The notes under the pieces are model-generated. The model worked only from the letters and a program-made list of their open reading frames with translations, made no database searches and was not told the DNA's origin. From Escallonia rubra (taxonomy: Eukaryota; Streptophyta; Magnoliopsida; Escalloniales; Escalloniaceae), in contig JAVXUO010000656.1 in NCBI GenBank assembly GCA_033065855.1, positions 62,001 through 126,000 of the forward strand: a DNA stretch of 64,000 nucleotides, written 5' to 3'. This document shows positions 49,536 to 61,385 of this stretch, piece by piece. A program made the position numbers and the translations under genes. Positions within the stretch are counted from its first letter, which is position 1. The number at the start of each line of letters is the position of its first letter.

Positions 49536-50069
49536 AAAAGCACGGGTGGAATTAAATGAATAAAAAAAAATTCACTTAAGATAACCTTTTTGAATTGAAG
49601 TTTTCATAAAAGATTACAGTGTGTTTGGATGAAGAATTTCAAATTACCTTGTATTTCAAAATCTATTTATTTTCAAATTCGTTGATTTACAAATTTATAG
49701 AATTGCAAATATTGTGCTTGGGCGATTTTGTAGATTGAGTATTTTATATGTGAATTTACATTTAAAAATTTGAACCTAGATAATTTAATGGTATATAGAT
49801 ACAAACTAATGAGAGAGAGTATCTCCTTTTTTTATGGAAGAAGTTACCTAAAATAATGGAGACTCTTTTTGTGTAAGGGAGTTGACAAATAAGTAGTCTG
49901 TACTAGTTATTTCTAGAAGATATTTTAGCACACCAAATTCACATTCTAAATTCCTCCTAAAATTTGGTAAATTCATCTTATCAGTATCAAAACAAGAAAT
50001 TTTACACAATGTATTTCAAAATCCTCTATGAAAGTGAAATTTACAGTTCAATTACCTTATCCAAACACA
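49532..50069. other. AT-rich non-coding stretch
   Basis: No coding sequence. A segment near 49590 (GAAGTTTTCATAAAAGATTA) recurs near 50725, so the duplication that follows may extend into it. Confidence 0.4.
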
Positions 50070-51390
50070 TTCTTATGGGTGATTGTGGGTATTTTAGAGT
50101 TAAAACTTTTTTTTCCTATTAAATATCCTTTTTGAATGATAGTGTTATTAAAAAAATGAAGGTGTTTTTTGACTTTTCATGGAGTATCATGCCTCTTTCC
50201 TTAAAATTGCCTAATTGGAATACATATATATTTTTAGAGTAAAAAGTTGTTTTGGCCTAAAAAAAACTAAGAAATTTTGTTTAAATTTACTCTTGAACTC
50301 CTACATACTCTCTGATTACAGAATTTTTTATTTATCAAAACTTACCCTCCATTCATGTTGAAACTAAACTACTTTAGAGCCGCTACATCTTTCTATCAAA
50401 TTTGATTAAAAAAACAACTTGCACAAAACAAAGTTTTTTATAGTCTTTTAAGAGAAATGTAATATACATAAAATAAATCAAAATTTTTGTCAAAAACTCA
50501 ATCTTTTTTAACTTCGCATTTTATATTTTCAATACAAATATATTATTATATTAAAAGTATCATAAACGTAAAGTTTAGTTCTAAATTTTGAATACGGACA
50601 TATTAGTGAAAGGAAAGGAAGCTACTGTTAAAAAACTGAATTTGTTTTAGGATTTCTGCGTGTGTAATCTTGACTAGGGTGAGATAGCTGATCCTTTGTT
50701 TTTTCCTCATCTTTTAAAATTGAAGTCTTCATAAAAGATTAGTTGTGATTATGGGTATTTTTCACTTAAAACCTTTTTTTCCTAGGCCCTAGCAAATACC
50801 TACTTTGAGTTAGAGTGCTATTATTATTATAAAAATAAAAGTGTTACTAACTTCTCTTACTTAGGAAATCAAGTCTCTTCCTCAAGCATTATTGGAATAT
50901 ATGTTTTTATTAAAGTGAAGGGTTGTTTTGGCTTTTAATATTAAAAAAAAAAACCTATGCAACTTATATAAAATCACCCTTAAAGTCTTGCATGTTGTCT
51001 GATTGCTGAAAAATTCCTACCAAAACCTACGGCCTCCATTCACGTTAAAACTAAACTACCTTATAACTACTACATCTACTCACATTAATTCAATTATAGA
51101 AAACAACTTGCAGACAAGAGAACTTTTTATAGTCTTTTAGAAGAAATGTAATATACCTAAACTAAATTGAATACTTTATAAAAAAATGCAATCATTTTCT
51201 AATTTTGTATTTTATATTTGTACGTTAGTGCGTGTGCTACAGATTTGAATTATTGTGCACGTATAAAGTTTCAACGCAAACATATCAGTACATTAAAACT
51301 TTTATAAAACTGATGTTTAATTCTAGAGTTTAAATACGGATACATTGGCATAAGAAAGCTATCGTAAAACTTGAGTTTTTTTAAAAAAAA
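50070..51390 (+). repeat. tandem duplication of a 650-bp AT-rich unit
   Basis: Unit 1 (50070-50640) and unit 2 (50738-51390) share ordered words. Examples are GATT-TGGGTATTTT, AAAACTTTTTTTTCCTA, TTGGAATA, GTTGTTTTGGC, CTCCATTCA-GTT, AACTAAACTAC, TTTTTTATAGTCTTTTA and GAAATGTAATATAC, ending with AATACGGA. Unit 2 carries an extra 60-70 bases around 51220-51285. It is non-coding and of unknown origin. Confidence 0.7.
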
Positions 51391-51734
51391 ATTAAATGCA
51401 TAAGAATCGCTAGATAGTACTCATTCGGCTCTTAATTATAATTAGAGTTCTTGGCAAGTAAATAATTACATGTTCGTATTAGAGTCATTGGAATATCCTT
51501 ATTTGCATGACAATATATTCTTTATATAATTCTTGTTTTTCTATTACCATTTGGATGATAACATGTTTGGATGATAACATGTTTTTCATATTGCTATTGT
51601 CTTCGTACATACCATAGTGAAACCCAATTAATAAAGGTTCCAATTTATTTGAGCTCAAATGAGTAATAAATTTTTTTTAGCTTGAACGCTCTTAAGTTTT
51701 GATGGAGGGATTAAAAGACTGCACATTTTCTTTC

Positions 51735-52440
51735 TTAGTCTACTCTTTTAAAGTTTAAAAGGTTTCTAAATATTGAGGGTTGCTTATGACTTTTAATAAG
51801 GTGAGGCTAAATTATAACTTTTTTTTATAAATAACTTTAAACCTTTTGTCACTAAAGAGGTTAAAAGTTCCCTAATGCATCTTTTAGTGACAAGATAATA
51901 TGTATATAACCAAAAGGGGTGAGGATCTGGCCCAGTGTGCAAAATAATCTCAAGAATTAAATAGCTAAATATTTTTTCATTAAGAATACTTTAAAAAAAA
52001 ATAAAGATTTACAAAAATTAAGGGTATTTGACTTTTCAAAATGTGAGGCTAAACTACAATATCTTTGGCTGAATTCAACAATTTGCTGCTAAAAAAGTTA
52101 AAAGTTCACAAATACATCTTTAACTGACAAAAAACGTTTGAATTTAACAAAAACATGTGTGTATCTAGCCCCACCGTATAATACTATCCCAAGGGGTTAA
52201 AGGACTAAATTTTTGTCTTAAAAAAAATACCCTTTTAAGTTTAAAAAATTTACAAAAATCAAGGGTGTTTTTTAATTTTTAAAAAGGAGAGGCCAAATTA
52301 TAACAATTTCGGCTAAATTATAATATTTAGTCATTGAAGAAATTAAAAGTTCACTAATGTATCTTTTAGTGGCAAAAGAATTGAATCAAATCAAAGCGAG
52401 GGTGATTCTAGCCCCCACAGTATAAATATGATGCTAAGTC
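51735..52440 (+). repeat. three tandem copies of a 210-260-bp unit
   Basis: Each unit contains a GTGAGGCTAAA or GAGGCCAAATTATAA word, then a GTTAAAAGTTC or ATTAAAAGTTCAC word, then ATCTTT(T)A-TG(A)CAA, then a CTAGCCCC or CTGGCCC word. These occur near 51800, 52045 and 52285. Divergence between units is moderate, so the array is not very recent. It is unrelated to the duplications on either side. Confidence 0.65.
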
Positions 52441-52509
52441 TCTGTTCACTATTAAAGAAAATCATATCAAGACCTAACTTTAAAACTTATGAAAATCAAA
52501 TTTTTGCTA

Positions 52510-53195
52510 CTCCTTAGAGAATTGTTGCTAAGTCCATGTATTATCACGTTTTTTTTTTTGGGCTAATTATACCTACGTCCCTGAGGTTACAGTATAATTA
52601 CAGTCAAGGACATTAAGTTCAAAATGTGACATATTGTGACCAAGAACTTTGAAAATGTAACAACCGTATCCATCCGTCAGGGTTCCATTAAAAATTTGTA
52701 CTTTTTGGCTGATGTCATCATTACGTATTTTTAAAATGATATTAATGCCCTTATATATACCGAATAATTTTTAAAGTCTTTATTTTTCTTTTTTTAAGAA
52801 AATTAGGAATAACCCCACATTATATGCCCTTATACACGTAATTGCCTCCTTCTACTCCTTAGAGAACTGTTACTAAGTCCATGTATTATCACTTTTTTTT
52901 TTGGGCTAATTATACCTACGTCCCTGAGGTTACAGTATAATTACAGTCAAGGACATTAAGTTCAAAATGTGACATACCGTGACCAAGAACTTTGAAAATG
53001 TAACAGCCGTATCCATCCGTCAGGGTTCCATTAAAAATTTGTACTTTTTGGCTGATGGCATCATTACGTATTTTTAAAATGACATTAATGCCCTTATACT
53101 GTATATACCGAATAATTTTTAAAGTCTTTATTTTTCTTTTTTTAAGAAAATTAGGAATAACCCCACATTATATGCCCTTATACACGTAATTGCCT
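52510..53195 (+). repeat. near-perfect 343-bp tandem duplication
   Basis: Units start at CTACTCCTTAGAGAA (about 52510 and 52852) and run through GGCTAATTATACCTACGTCC (52561 and 52904) to CACGTAATTGCCTCCT. Only a handful of differences are visible, so this is younger than the neighbouring arrays. It duplicates the left terminal region of the TIR element at 52560-53929. Confidence 0.85.
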
Positions 53196-53929
53196 CCTGA
53201 TTTCAAAAATTAGGGTTTATTAGAGCCCTAATTTTCAAATTAGGGTTTCAATACCCTAATTTGAAAATTAGGGTTCAATTATCAGAAATCTCTAGCTCCC
53301 TTAGAAAACCTATTTCGAAATACAAAAGCATGAGCTTTTTTTTCTAACAACTTAGATTCCTTTCTAACAAACTCTAATTCATTAATGGTGGAGAAAAGAG
53401 CAATCGACCGTTGGTTTAGCTACGGAATTGAATTGGGAGTAAGGTTTTCCTTTTGGGCCTGGTTAGGCCACTTGCTATTGCTCATGCTGCGTCGCAGGGG
53501 AAGAGGGAGGCAGACCGGGAAGGAGGAGGCAGGTGGGGTGCGGCGCCGGGGAAGGGGGAGGAAGATGGGGTGGGCGGGTGACGGGGAATAGAGAAGCAGG
53601 CGGGGTGGGCGGTGACGGGGAGGGTGGGGGCCGGCGAAAGGGTGTGGCGGTTGGGGAGGAGCTTAAAAGACAGAAATGGGGTTAAGGGTAGGGAGGTGGC
53701 GGGGCGGGGGGGGGGGGGGGGGAGAGTAAACAGTAAAGTCTTTCCTTTTTTTTAAAGGAAGTAATGGCATTAGAAAAAATATAAGGCTCCAACCTAGGGG
53801 CAATAAAGTCTTTTCATTAAAACCGTTAGGATTTTTACGATTCTGTTTGGTCAACGGACACAAGTGTAATTTGTCCAAACTATTGTCATTACCTGTAATT
53901 ATACCCTAACCTCATAAGTGTAATTAGCC
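52560..53929. mobile_element. TIR element with duplicated left terminus and G-rich interior
   Basis: GGCTAATTATACCTACGTCC (left) is inverted at 53894-53929, whose reverse complement begins GGCTAATTACACTTATGAGG. These ends are common in plant MITE/MULE-type repeats. The interior holds a palindromic AAACCCTAAT cluster (53210-53276) and a G-rich block (53480-53720) with a run of 14 or more G. No transposase. The small reading at 53385-53591 is driven by the G-rich composition. Confidence 0.6.

Positions 53930-53933
<4 letters not shown>

Positions 53934-53991
<58 letters not shown>
53934..53991. repeat. (TA)n microsatellite
   Basis: About 28 TA units directly outside the TIR element's right end. 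Confidence 0.9.
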
Positions 53992-53992
<1 letters not shown>

Positions 53993-55785
53993 CTTAAGGT
54001 GGACCCCCTATATATTGCATTTATTAACCTTTGCATATAACTACAAAATTTATTATTGCAATTCTGGCTGTATCAGGAAAAAAAAAAAATTTAACTTTAC
54101 CGACATAGGACCGATTCAGAATATTTATAAGTTCGACTAGGCCTTCTTTTTCGAACTATTATGATGAATTTATGTGTTATTTTGTGATTGGTAAAATAAA
54201 GGGTTGTCATAATTTTCCTGAAGTCTCAAAACCTTATGCCGCAAGTAATATTTTTTCCTTTTCATTTTGATAATACATGTCTTACTATTCGATGAATAAT
54301 CTGGGTTATAAAGTATTTTTGATAAACTTTTGTTGAGTTTGTATTAATATTATAAACGTAATGAGTATGTATATAGGATGAAAAACTTAGGTTTGTAATA
54401 TTATTGAAATTACTCCGTTCATTACCATTATCTCATATTAACTTCACACATTCATTTTGTAGCTTACATTTTAAAATGACACACACACACACACACACAC
54501 AAAGAGAGAATATACATATTGACTTCTTAGACGAGCAGGTGTAGTATTATCATATAAATTCGTGTTATAATTAAAAGTTTATATGGCAAATGTATGCTAA
54601 ATTACATACACAACTAAACTAAAAGCCTCATTGGATTACTAAAATGAATAAGGTCATGCTAGGTAAAAATAAAAGAGAGCTATATAGTGTACTATCAAGA
54701 GAAATTTAGAGTACGCTATAGATTTTTTAATTCAAAAGTAGAAAAATATAAGATAACATTATGATTAAGTGCTGACAAATTGTACTCGAAATCTTAGAAC
54801 TTAAACAAGAAGAATCTAAAAAAGAACTTGCTCTGTTCTTTAATCTTCAAATAAGGATATACAAAACTATAATAGACTAGATCGTTACCAAAAGAATATA
54901 AGTTGCAGGGCTATTTTAACCCTCAACAATCATTACTACAAGAAATTACTATCATCGTTCAAAAAGAAACAAAATGGATAGTGAATGATATTGAAAGTCC
55001 TAAGTAATAATAGTTTGAACTTTAATAGCGATGCTTGAAAAAAAAAATGGCTAAAATTCTAAAATAACGATAAAAAACTTTAGAAATATCCTTGAAAGCT
55101 ACAACTACTAGATTAATTGCCTAAGCAATTGAATTTTTATATGTGCCTTGTTAGATCTTTTGAGTTCATTTGATTCTTGGTTTTAAAGATGCGACATTTA
55201 AGTTCCAAACTCCTTTAGTTTTACAAACTTTAATATACATTTATTAGTCATAACTCCTTTTCATTAGATACTTTACTCTTACCAATCCTTTTTTTGGCTT
55301 AATTTTTAAACTTTTGTTAATATCACAAATATATATTCCAAACTTCTTATCAGTTTCACTTCCTAGATTTATATACATGCCATAGGCATATATTACAAGA
55401 AATTGGACAATTCCAATATATACACTTGATAGTAATTGTCCCTAAAACACCTTCTTTACTATTATTACTGCAGTTTTAAACTTGTAGTGTTTCGTGAATT
55501 AGATATTTGTGAAAGATATTTGAAACATATTACAAGGTGAATGTACCTTAGATAACAAGATATAATATGGAATAATTAGGATTCTCTTTAGCTACAACTT
55601 AATGTGACAAAAGAAATAAGTACGATAAATAGTGATAAATACTAGTAATAATTGACATTAACCATTCGGGTTTGAAAGTAAGATAATGTTTTGTATAATG
55701 AACTTTTTTATAATTCAAGTCTTTGATTAGTAATTAATAACTAATATATTTAATCATTATGGTTTAGTTATAACAGTCGTATTAA
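53992..55785. other. AT-rich non-coding stretch
   Basis: No gene recognised. An (AC)n run lies at 54478-54501. Confidence 0.45.
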
Positions 55786-56031
55786 CTATAATGGGCATCC
55801 CTTGATGCTTAAGCATCTAAGTGATGGCAGGTCTTTCTGCCGCTCTGGAACTTTATCTAGGTTAGCACAATTAGTTAATGACAAATGTTCAAGATTCAGA
55901 GATAGTGCTGCACACTGATTAACTGTTAAATACCTAGTATTTACAAGATTCTTAGTTTGTTCAAGATTCTTACATGACAACCTAGTTTGTTCAACCAAGT
56001 ATGGGCAGTCGAAGAGTGTTTTCTCATACTA
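55786..56031 (-). pseudogene. orphan leucine-rich-repeat fragment of an NLR gene
   Basis: Minus-strand reading of about 80 codons between stops. It contains TLFDCPYLVE, LNLEHLSLTNCANLDKVPE and LPSLRCLSIKGCPL, the repeat-and-tail pattern of plant CNL C-termini (N-C-x-N-L and C-L-S-I-x-G-C-P). No NB-ARC or CC part is nearby, and it is not a copy of the CNL at 15 kb. It is probably the last trace of another resistance gene. Confidence 0.65.
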
Positions 56032-57001
56032 GGGAGATAATTAGAGGAGAATATTGATTATTATCAGAGTCTCACCGTTGCTGAAACATGCTAAATTGCT
56101 AATCTTACGGGTGGAAGTTGGCAATGAAAATAGGATCTACCAGTACGATGCAAAGTAGATATGTTAGACACATTTTTTTAGAAGTTGGTTGTAAATGGAT
56201 AAACTGCAAAAATAAAAAAATGCTTTTATTAGATAGCAGGGTCTAAAATGATGAAAGCATTGTAAAATTAGTATCATTTCCGTTGGATATAATTATAACC
56301 AAGAGAAAAACAAAACTTTGAAATGATGTTTAGTCGCTAAGAGTAATGTGTAAGCACTGGACTTCAAAATCTCTGGATCAAATGATTTTTCTTTTAAAAA
56401 AAACTCTATTGCATTAATTGAATATTCAGAGCACAAACATGAATTTTTTAAGAAGGAGAATTGAGCTCAATAGAGGAAAAAACATATAAAATTAAACGAC
56501 TCCGAGTTACCTCCAATAATAGTTGACGCTAAAACAACCTGAAAAGTTCTGATGGCAATGCCCTGAAAAGAAGAGGATTGTTTGAATGATCAAAAGATGA
56601 CTTTATCTCACCAATACAGAAGGACTACTAGTTTGTCTAGCATGGTTCTCTAATTAATAAGTAAGCAAAATCTACGTACTTATTTTGACTTAAGTTTCTC
56701 AGTTACTATTAGGCATTTGGTGCAAGAGTAATCCAGCTCAAACGTATTGGAATCTGAATTGATTTCAGTTAATCATATTACCCATAAGAATGATATATAT
56801 AAGGATAATAATCATATGAAGAACATAATTTACGCCGAAAGATTAATCTCCGACTGGGTTGCAAAACCAATTCTCTATTAGGATCATGTTTTATGCCGAA
56901 AGATTAATATCCACATGCACCACAAAAAGTGAACTGAGCCAGAACTAAATAGGTTGTCACCACCAAGTTTTTTCCGCAATTACTTATCACAAAATCGACT
57001 C
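56032..57001. other. non-coding region downstream of NUP62
   Basis: Contains the NUP62 3' UTR at its right edge. A short repeat of TTATGCCGAAAGATTAAT (or TTACGCC...) occurs near 56830 and 56890. No gene recognised. Confidence 0.4.
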
Positions 57002-60000
57002 TTAACTCAGCCAAAGTTTTGGCCCCATCATTTCACGATCTGCGGCTGACCCTTGGCTCGCTAACTTTTGTATACGTGATGAGAACTCCTCAGCCTGACA
57101 AAATTCAGAGGAGATCAGTGTTTCAGGGAAACAAAAAAGGAAAAAGAATTTGAGGCGAAATCGGGGATAATATTGACGACCACAATTTAGGTAGAACAGA
57201 CAATTTATGAGATAGTTAACGTCGTACAAACAGTTTCGGAAGGTAGCATCAGTTCCAAACAAAAAGCTGACACATAATAAAGAAGATACTAGCGCCCACA
57301 ACCCATTTGGGATTGAAATGATGATCAGAGGTTTCAGCTGAAATGCTAACCTTTTCATCGATCCACATCAATGAACTCAATTGATTGTTTAAGATTCGGA
57401 CCACAACATCAAGTGGAGTCATCCCATCGATTGCCTCAAATTCTCCAGCCTACACGAAACAAAAAAGTTCAATACCATAAACCCAAAAATGCTAATAGAT
57501 TAGAGAGAGAAGAGGCAGTCACCTGGTTGGCATTAAGAGTCTGAATAATTTGTTTAATCTGCTCAGTCATCTGTTCCAGTTCCCTCTCTATGATTTCAGC
57601 TTGTTCATACCTGAAAGTGCACCAAGAAGAAACGATTGGCAAAGTACACCTAATGTCGGTAAAACTACTGGGTCCTATCTATGTTCAACTCTAAACAGGT
57701 TTTCAAGCTTCATCTCATCGTCGAAATATAGGATAGGCCGACTAATACATAAAAACAAGATGGTGAGGACAAAACAGATGCGACTGGAAAGTAAGCTTCA
57801 TGATGTGATTGCTAAGAGCCTTCATTTTCATCATTGAATGCAGATGGTTCAGGCAAACAAAAACCGCTAATTGGACACGTTTCGCACAAATGAAGATGAC
57901 ATTGCACTATGGTGTGTCTTTTGTGAACTTTGCACTCACATTGCATCTCTTGTGGATGCCGCTTCGTCATCAAGAAGTAATCTACGCTCATCTTTGTATA
58001 TTTGCTCGGCTTCTTCTTCCATACTTTGCAAGGCCTTATCAACCTAACAGCAAAACCAAGTGAAAAGAAATAAATCATGGAGAACACGATATTAACCAAT
58101 TGTATGATTTTTCTAACCACTAGCCAAAATATAAAGACTGATCCCATGAAGGAAAACTGGGAAAGAGTGAATGGTTGAAGAAATGGGAAACTGGTCACCA
58201 GTAGGGAAATAAGTGTTCATGTAATCATCTCGGGAAACTAGAAAAGAAAATAAGCAATAATAAGCTTCACAATCCTAATTAATTACATGGGACAACTGTA
58301 ATGAAAAGTATTATGCAACTGAAAGAAAGAGATTTTTTTTTAAATTGAATTACCTCCTGCTGATGCGTCTCGATTAGCTCAAGTTGTCTCTCCAAGCTAG
58401 ACTGGGTCTCGACCACTTTTGCAACTTCACTCTGATTTAAAAGCATTTCGCATTAGATGAGGCGACCAACAAAGTTAGTTGCTAACTCTAACTACTCATA
58501 AGAACTTAGGTATTCAGCATAGATAAGACAGGTAGCAACTAGCAACCATAGTTTCATAACATAAAATAAATTCACCGTGGAAACCTTAGGCTCAAGGCAA
58601 AAACTTGCTCATTCAAGTTCTTGTTCACATGACAATGATAAGAAACTTCCCCTATCACAACCCCATAAACATCAAACAAGAGAGAATCACCTCAAGCCTA
58701 AGAAGAACGTCGCGGTTCCGTAAAATCTTCTTGTCCCACTCAGCTATTGCATTAGCCTGCTTTCGAAATTTGCCAGTACGTTCTTGCAGCTCGGAATTCC
58801 ACTCCTTAATAATCTTTGGGGGGAAAGAAACGAACAGAAAAATGTCACTTGACAGTGTAGTAGGAATAAAACTCGAGTCTGAGAAGGTATTTGGCATTGT
58901 GCGCTAGATTATTAATGCTATCTCAATACATATTAGACGGGGTAATCAAGTGTAAATTCCAATTATTGACATGAAGAACAGCAAAAACAATATACTCAAT
59001 TAAAGTTATATGTTGCCTAATGACAAATCCTGATGTTTGTTCCTCCAGATAAGAGTTGCACACTTCAAAGTAGCATTTTTGCATGTGTGCGAAATAAGCG
59101 ATTATCACCTTCTAGATTTTAAAGATAATCTGAACCTAATATGATAAGGAATATATGATAAAATTGGAGAACTCTATTACCTCCTCAACAGTTTTTCCAG
59201 TAATTTCAGATGGTAGTTTTGGTGCAGAGGCAACAGCTGTGCTGACAGTTGAAGTTGCTCTAGAAGAAAACCAACGAAAAGAAAGAAGAGAAGTGAGACC
59301 CCATATACCCACATTGCAGAAAATATTTTACACCACTATCTGTACTTTTACTTAGGATTACAGTCCTTAAGCTATAGTTTGCAGAATTCTTCCTATCTGC
59401 ATATAGTCTTATATACTTTATATCAACTGAGAGGGAGGATAGAAGTAATGATTGTCAATGAAGTATAACCTAAGTATATCTTTAGATGATTGAAGGAGGA
59501 AATCCTTCCGCATAAGAGAGTGGGATTATCAACCCTCATTTTTTATTCTGCCACTTTGTAATTCTATAGTTTTACCTTCCTTGTTTGGATAAGCATTCTA
59601 AGTAAATATACCTTGGATATATTATAATAGTGTATATACTTAATTATTTGTCTGTGAGAGTCGAGGCAGCCACGGTGGAGGTGGGGAGTGATTGTGGTGA
59701 TGGGTGGTCGGGATGGTAGGGATGGCAATGGTAGGAGTGTAGGACCAATAGCAGTATGAGTGTTAGCTGCAGTGACAGTTGTGGTGGCAGTGGTGGGAAA
59801 TACAACAATTGTGGTACTGGGCGATGGCGGTTCAGAAAATCAAATGATGGTGATGGCGGGAGTTGGTGGTAGGGAATACCTAGTGGTAGAAGTGGTGGTG
59901 GATGATGCTGGTTAGGGTCGAAATTGTGGTGAATGATAGTGGCTAGGGTAGAAATGAGGTGAATGATGGTTTTAGCAGTGCTGGTTATGAACACCAAAGC

Positions 60001-60773
60001 AAAAATGTTGGTCAATGGTGGAACCAGGAAATTTGCCAAGTGGGTCGAAAGATTAAGGTGTGTGTAAAGGATCCCTAAAGCCAATGTTCATATTTGTAAG
60101 GACACTTTAAAACAAGAGGACATGCACATTAAACAATTGAGAAAGAGAAAACGATTAAGTGATGCAACAAACATAGTCAATAGTGAAACAAAAAACTCAA
60201 ACAACACTTATATTTTGCACCAAAAACACACTAAACAAAGTGATAAAAGACCTCAAGTTACAGAGAAAGAGTTGAGCACTTTCATACAAAATAAAAAACA
60301 ATATGACTAGGATAAGTGGAGGGGGGAGGGAGGGTTCAAAAGGAAAAACATGGGAAAAGAGATATTTCAGTCTGAGAGAAAAAAGTCTACAAAAGATCAA
60401 GAAATGAATGTGGGAATGTCTCAAGTGAACTGCATCATACTTTACACATGCCTGGGTGCATCAGACTCTTTTATACAGAAACCAGAGGTCAATACCTAAA
60501 TTTTCAGAGGGTACAAGTGTACCCACTCATCAGAACATGCTTTCACCCATGCTGGTGGTGGTGATGGTGACAACAATTGTAGACAAGCAATGGTGGTGGT
60601 GAGGACTACGATTATACAGATTATCGCAAACAGTGGATTTGAGGTGGCGGCAGCTGTCATGAAGATGGTGATCACTATTGTGACGGTTGTGGTAGCGACA
60701 GCAACATAAAGGGGTGATATTTGTGGTGATGGTTGTGTAATTGTTGGTGGTGGTAAACATGGTCATAGCAACA

Positions 60774-60835
<62 letters not shown>

Positions 60836-61385
60836 TGGTAAGTAGTAAACATTGATTATAGCAAGTGCTAATCCAATGAGGGAATTCACAAAAAACACCA
60901 CTTGAGAGGTTATTCGAACTACGAATCTAAGTCCCTGGGGTTTAGCAAACTCTCCATGAATTTGAATATCGACTCCCACATCCTATCTCCAAGCACACTC
61001 TAGAACGCTTGGGGAAAGCGAAAATGTTTGGCTATCTTGATACTTTACACTTATTTTATTCTTCTCCGGATAGATTTGATTAATTGAAGCAACTTGAAGG
61101 TTAGAAGTTCCGCTCACAAGGGTAGTAAATAAAGAACCCGGGGGGGCGGGGGGGGAGCATATTTAGAGACAAATTTCCCCGCAGTTTAAAGCAATCAAAA
61201 CGATCATGAACGTTTCCTTTCCTTAAAAGTACTCTAGAGGATAGAGCGAAAAGTTAAGATAGATTTTGGGATGATCAAGATGCATACAGACCCACTACTG
61301 GAAGCTACAACAAGAGATGATGATGTCTGAGCGGCAGCACTGCTACTTGAAGTTGTTGCAGCCGTAGAAGTTGAAGCTGGGACTC
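57002..61385 (-). CDS. NUP62: nuclear pore protein NUP62, C-terminal part (5' exons outside window)
   Basis: Central-channel nucleoporin. Its C-terminal Nsp1-type coiled coil assembles with NUP54/NUP58 partners, and its FG repeats, not present here, bind import receptors. Eight exons join in phase: 61385-61292, 59259-59181, 58813-58691, 58431-58354, 58043-57940, 57610-57523, 57449-57351, 57094-57002, about 251 residues. They run from a Ser/Thr/Ala linker through LPSEITGKTVEE and IIKEWNSELQERTGKF (family signature), long heptad helices, to MMGPKLWLS and a TAA. The first exon here starts in phase 2 after an AG acceptor, so coding sequence continues upstream. None is recognisable to 64000, implying an intron longer than 2.6 kb. 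No damage seen. Confidence 0.93.
59645..60770. repeat. GGT/GAT triplet-rich tracts in a NUP62 intron
   Basis: Two blocks (59645-60010 and 60540-60770) are dense in GTGGTG, GATGGT and GTGGTGGTGATGGTGA words. They resemble the cores of the TIR elements at 31.9 and 45.05 kb in composition. I find no inverted ends around them. Minus-strand readings rich in His, Pro and Thr are by-products. Confidence 0.5.
60776..60834. repeat. (TA)n microsatellite
   Basis: About 29 TA units within the same NUP62 intron. Confidence 0.9.

Noticed and set aside
59644..60084. 146-codon minus-strand reading rich in Pro, His and Leu
   Set aside because: Translation of a GGT-rich intronic tract; no motif.
60530..60979. 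149-codon minus-strand reading
   Set aside because: Runs through a (TA)n microsatellite, giving a Tyr-Ile repeat.
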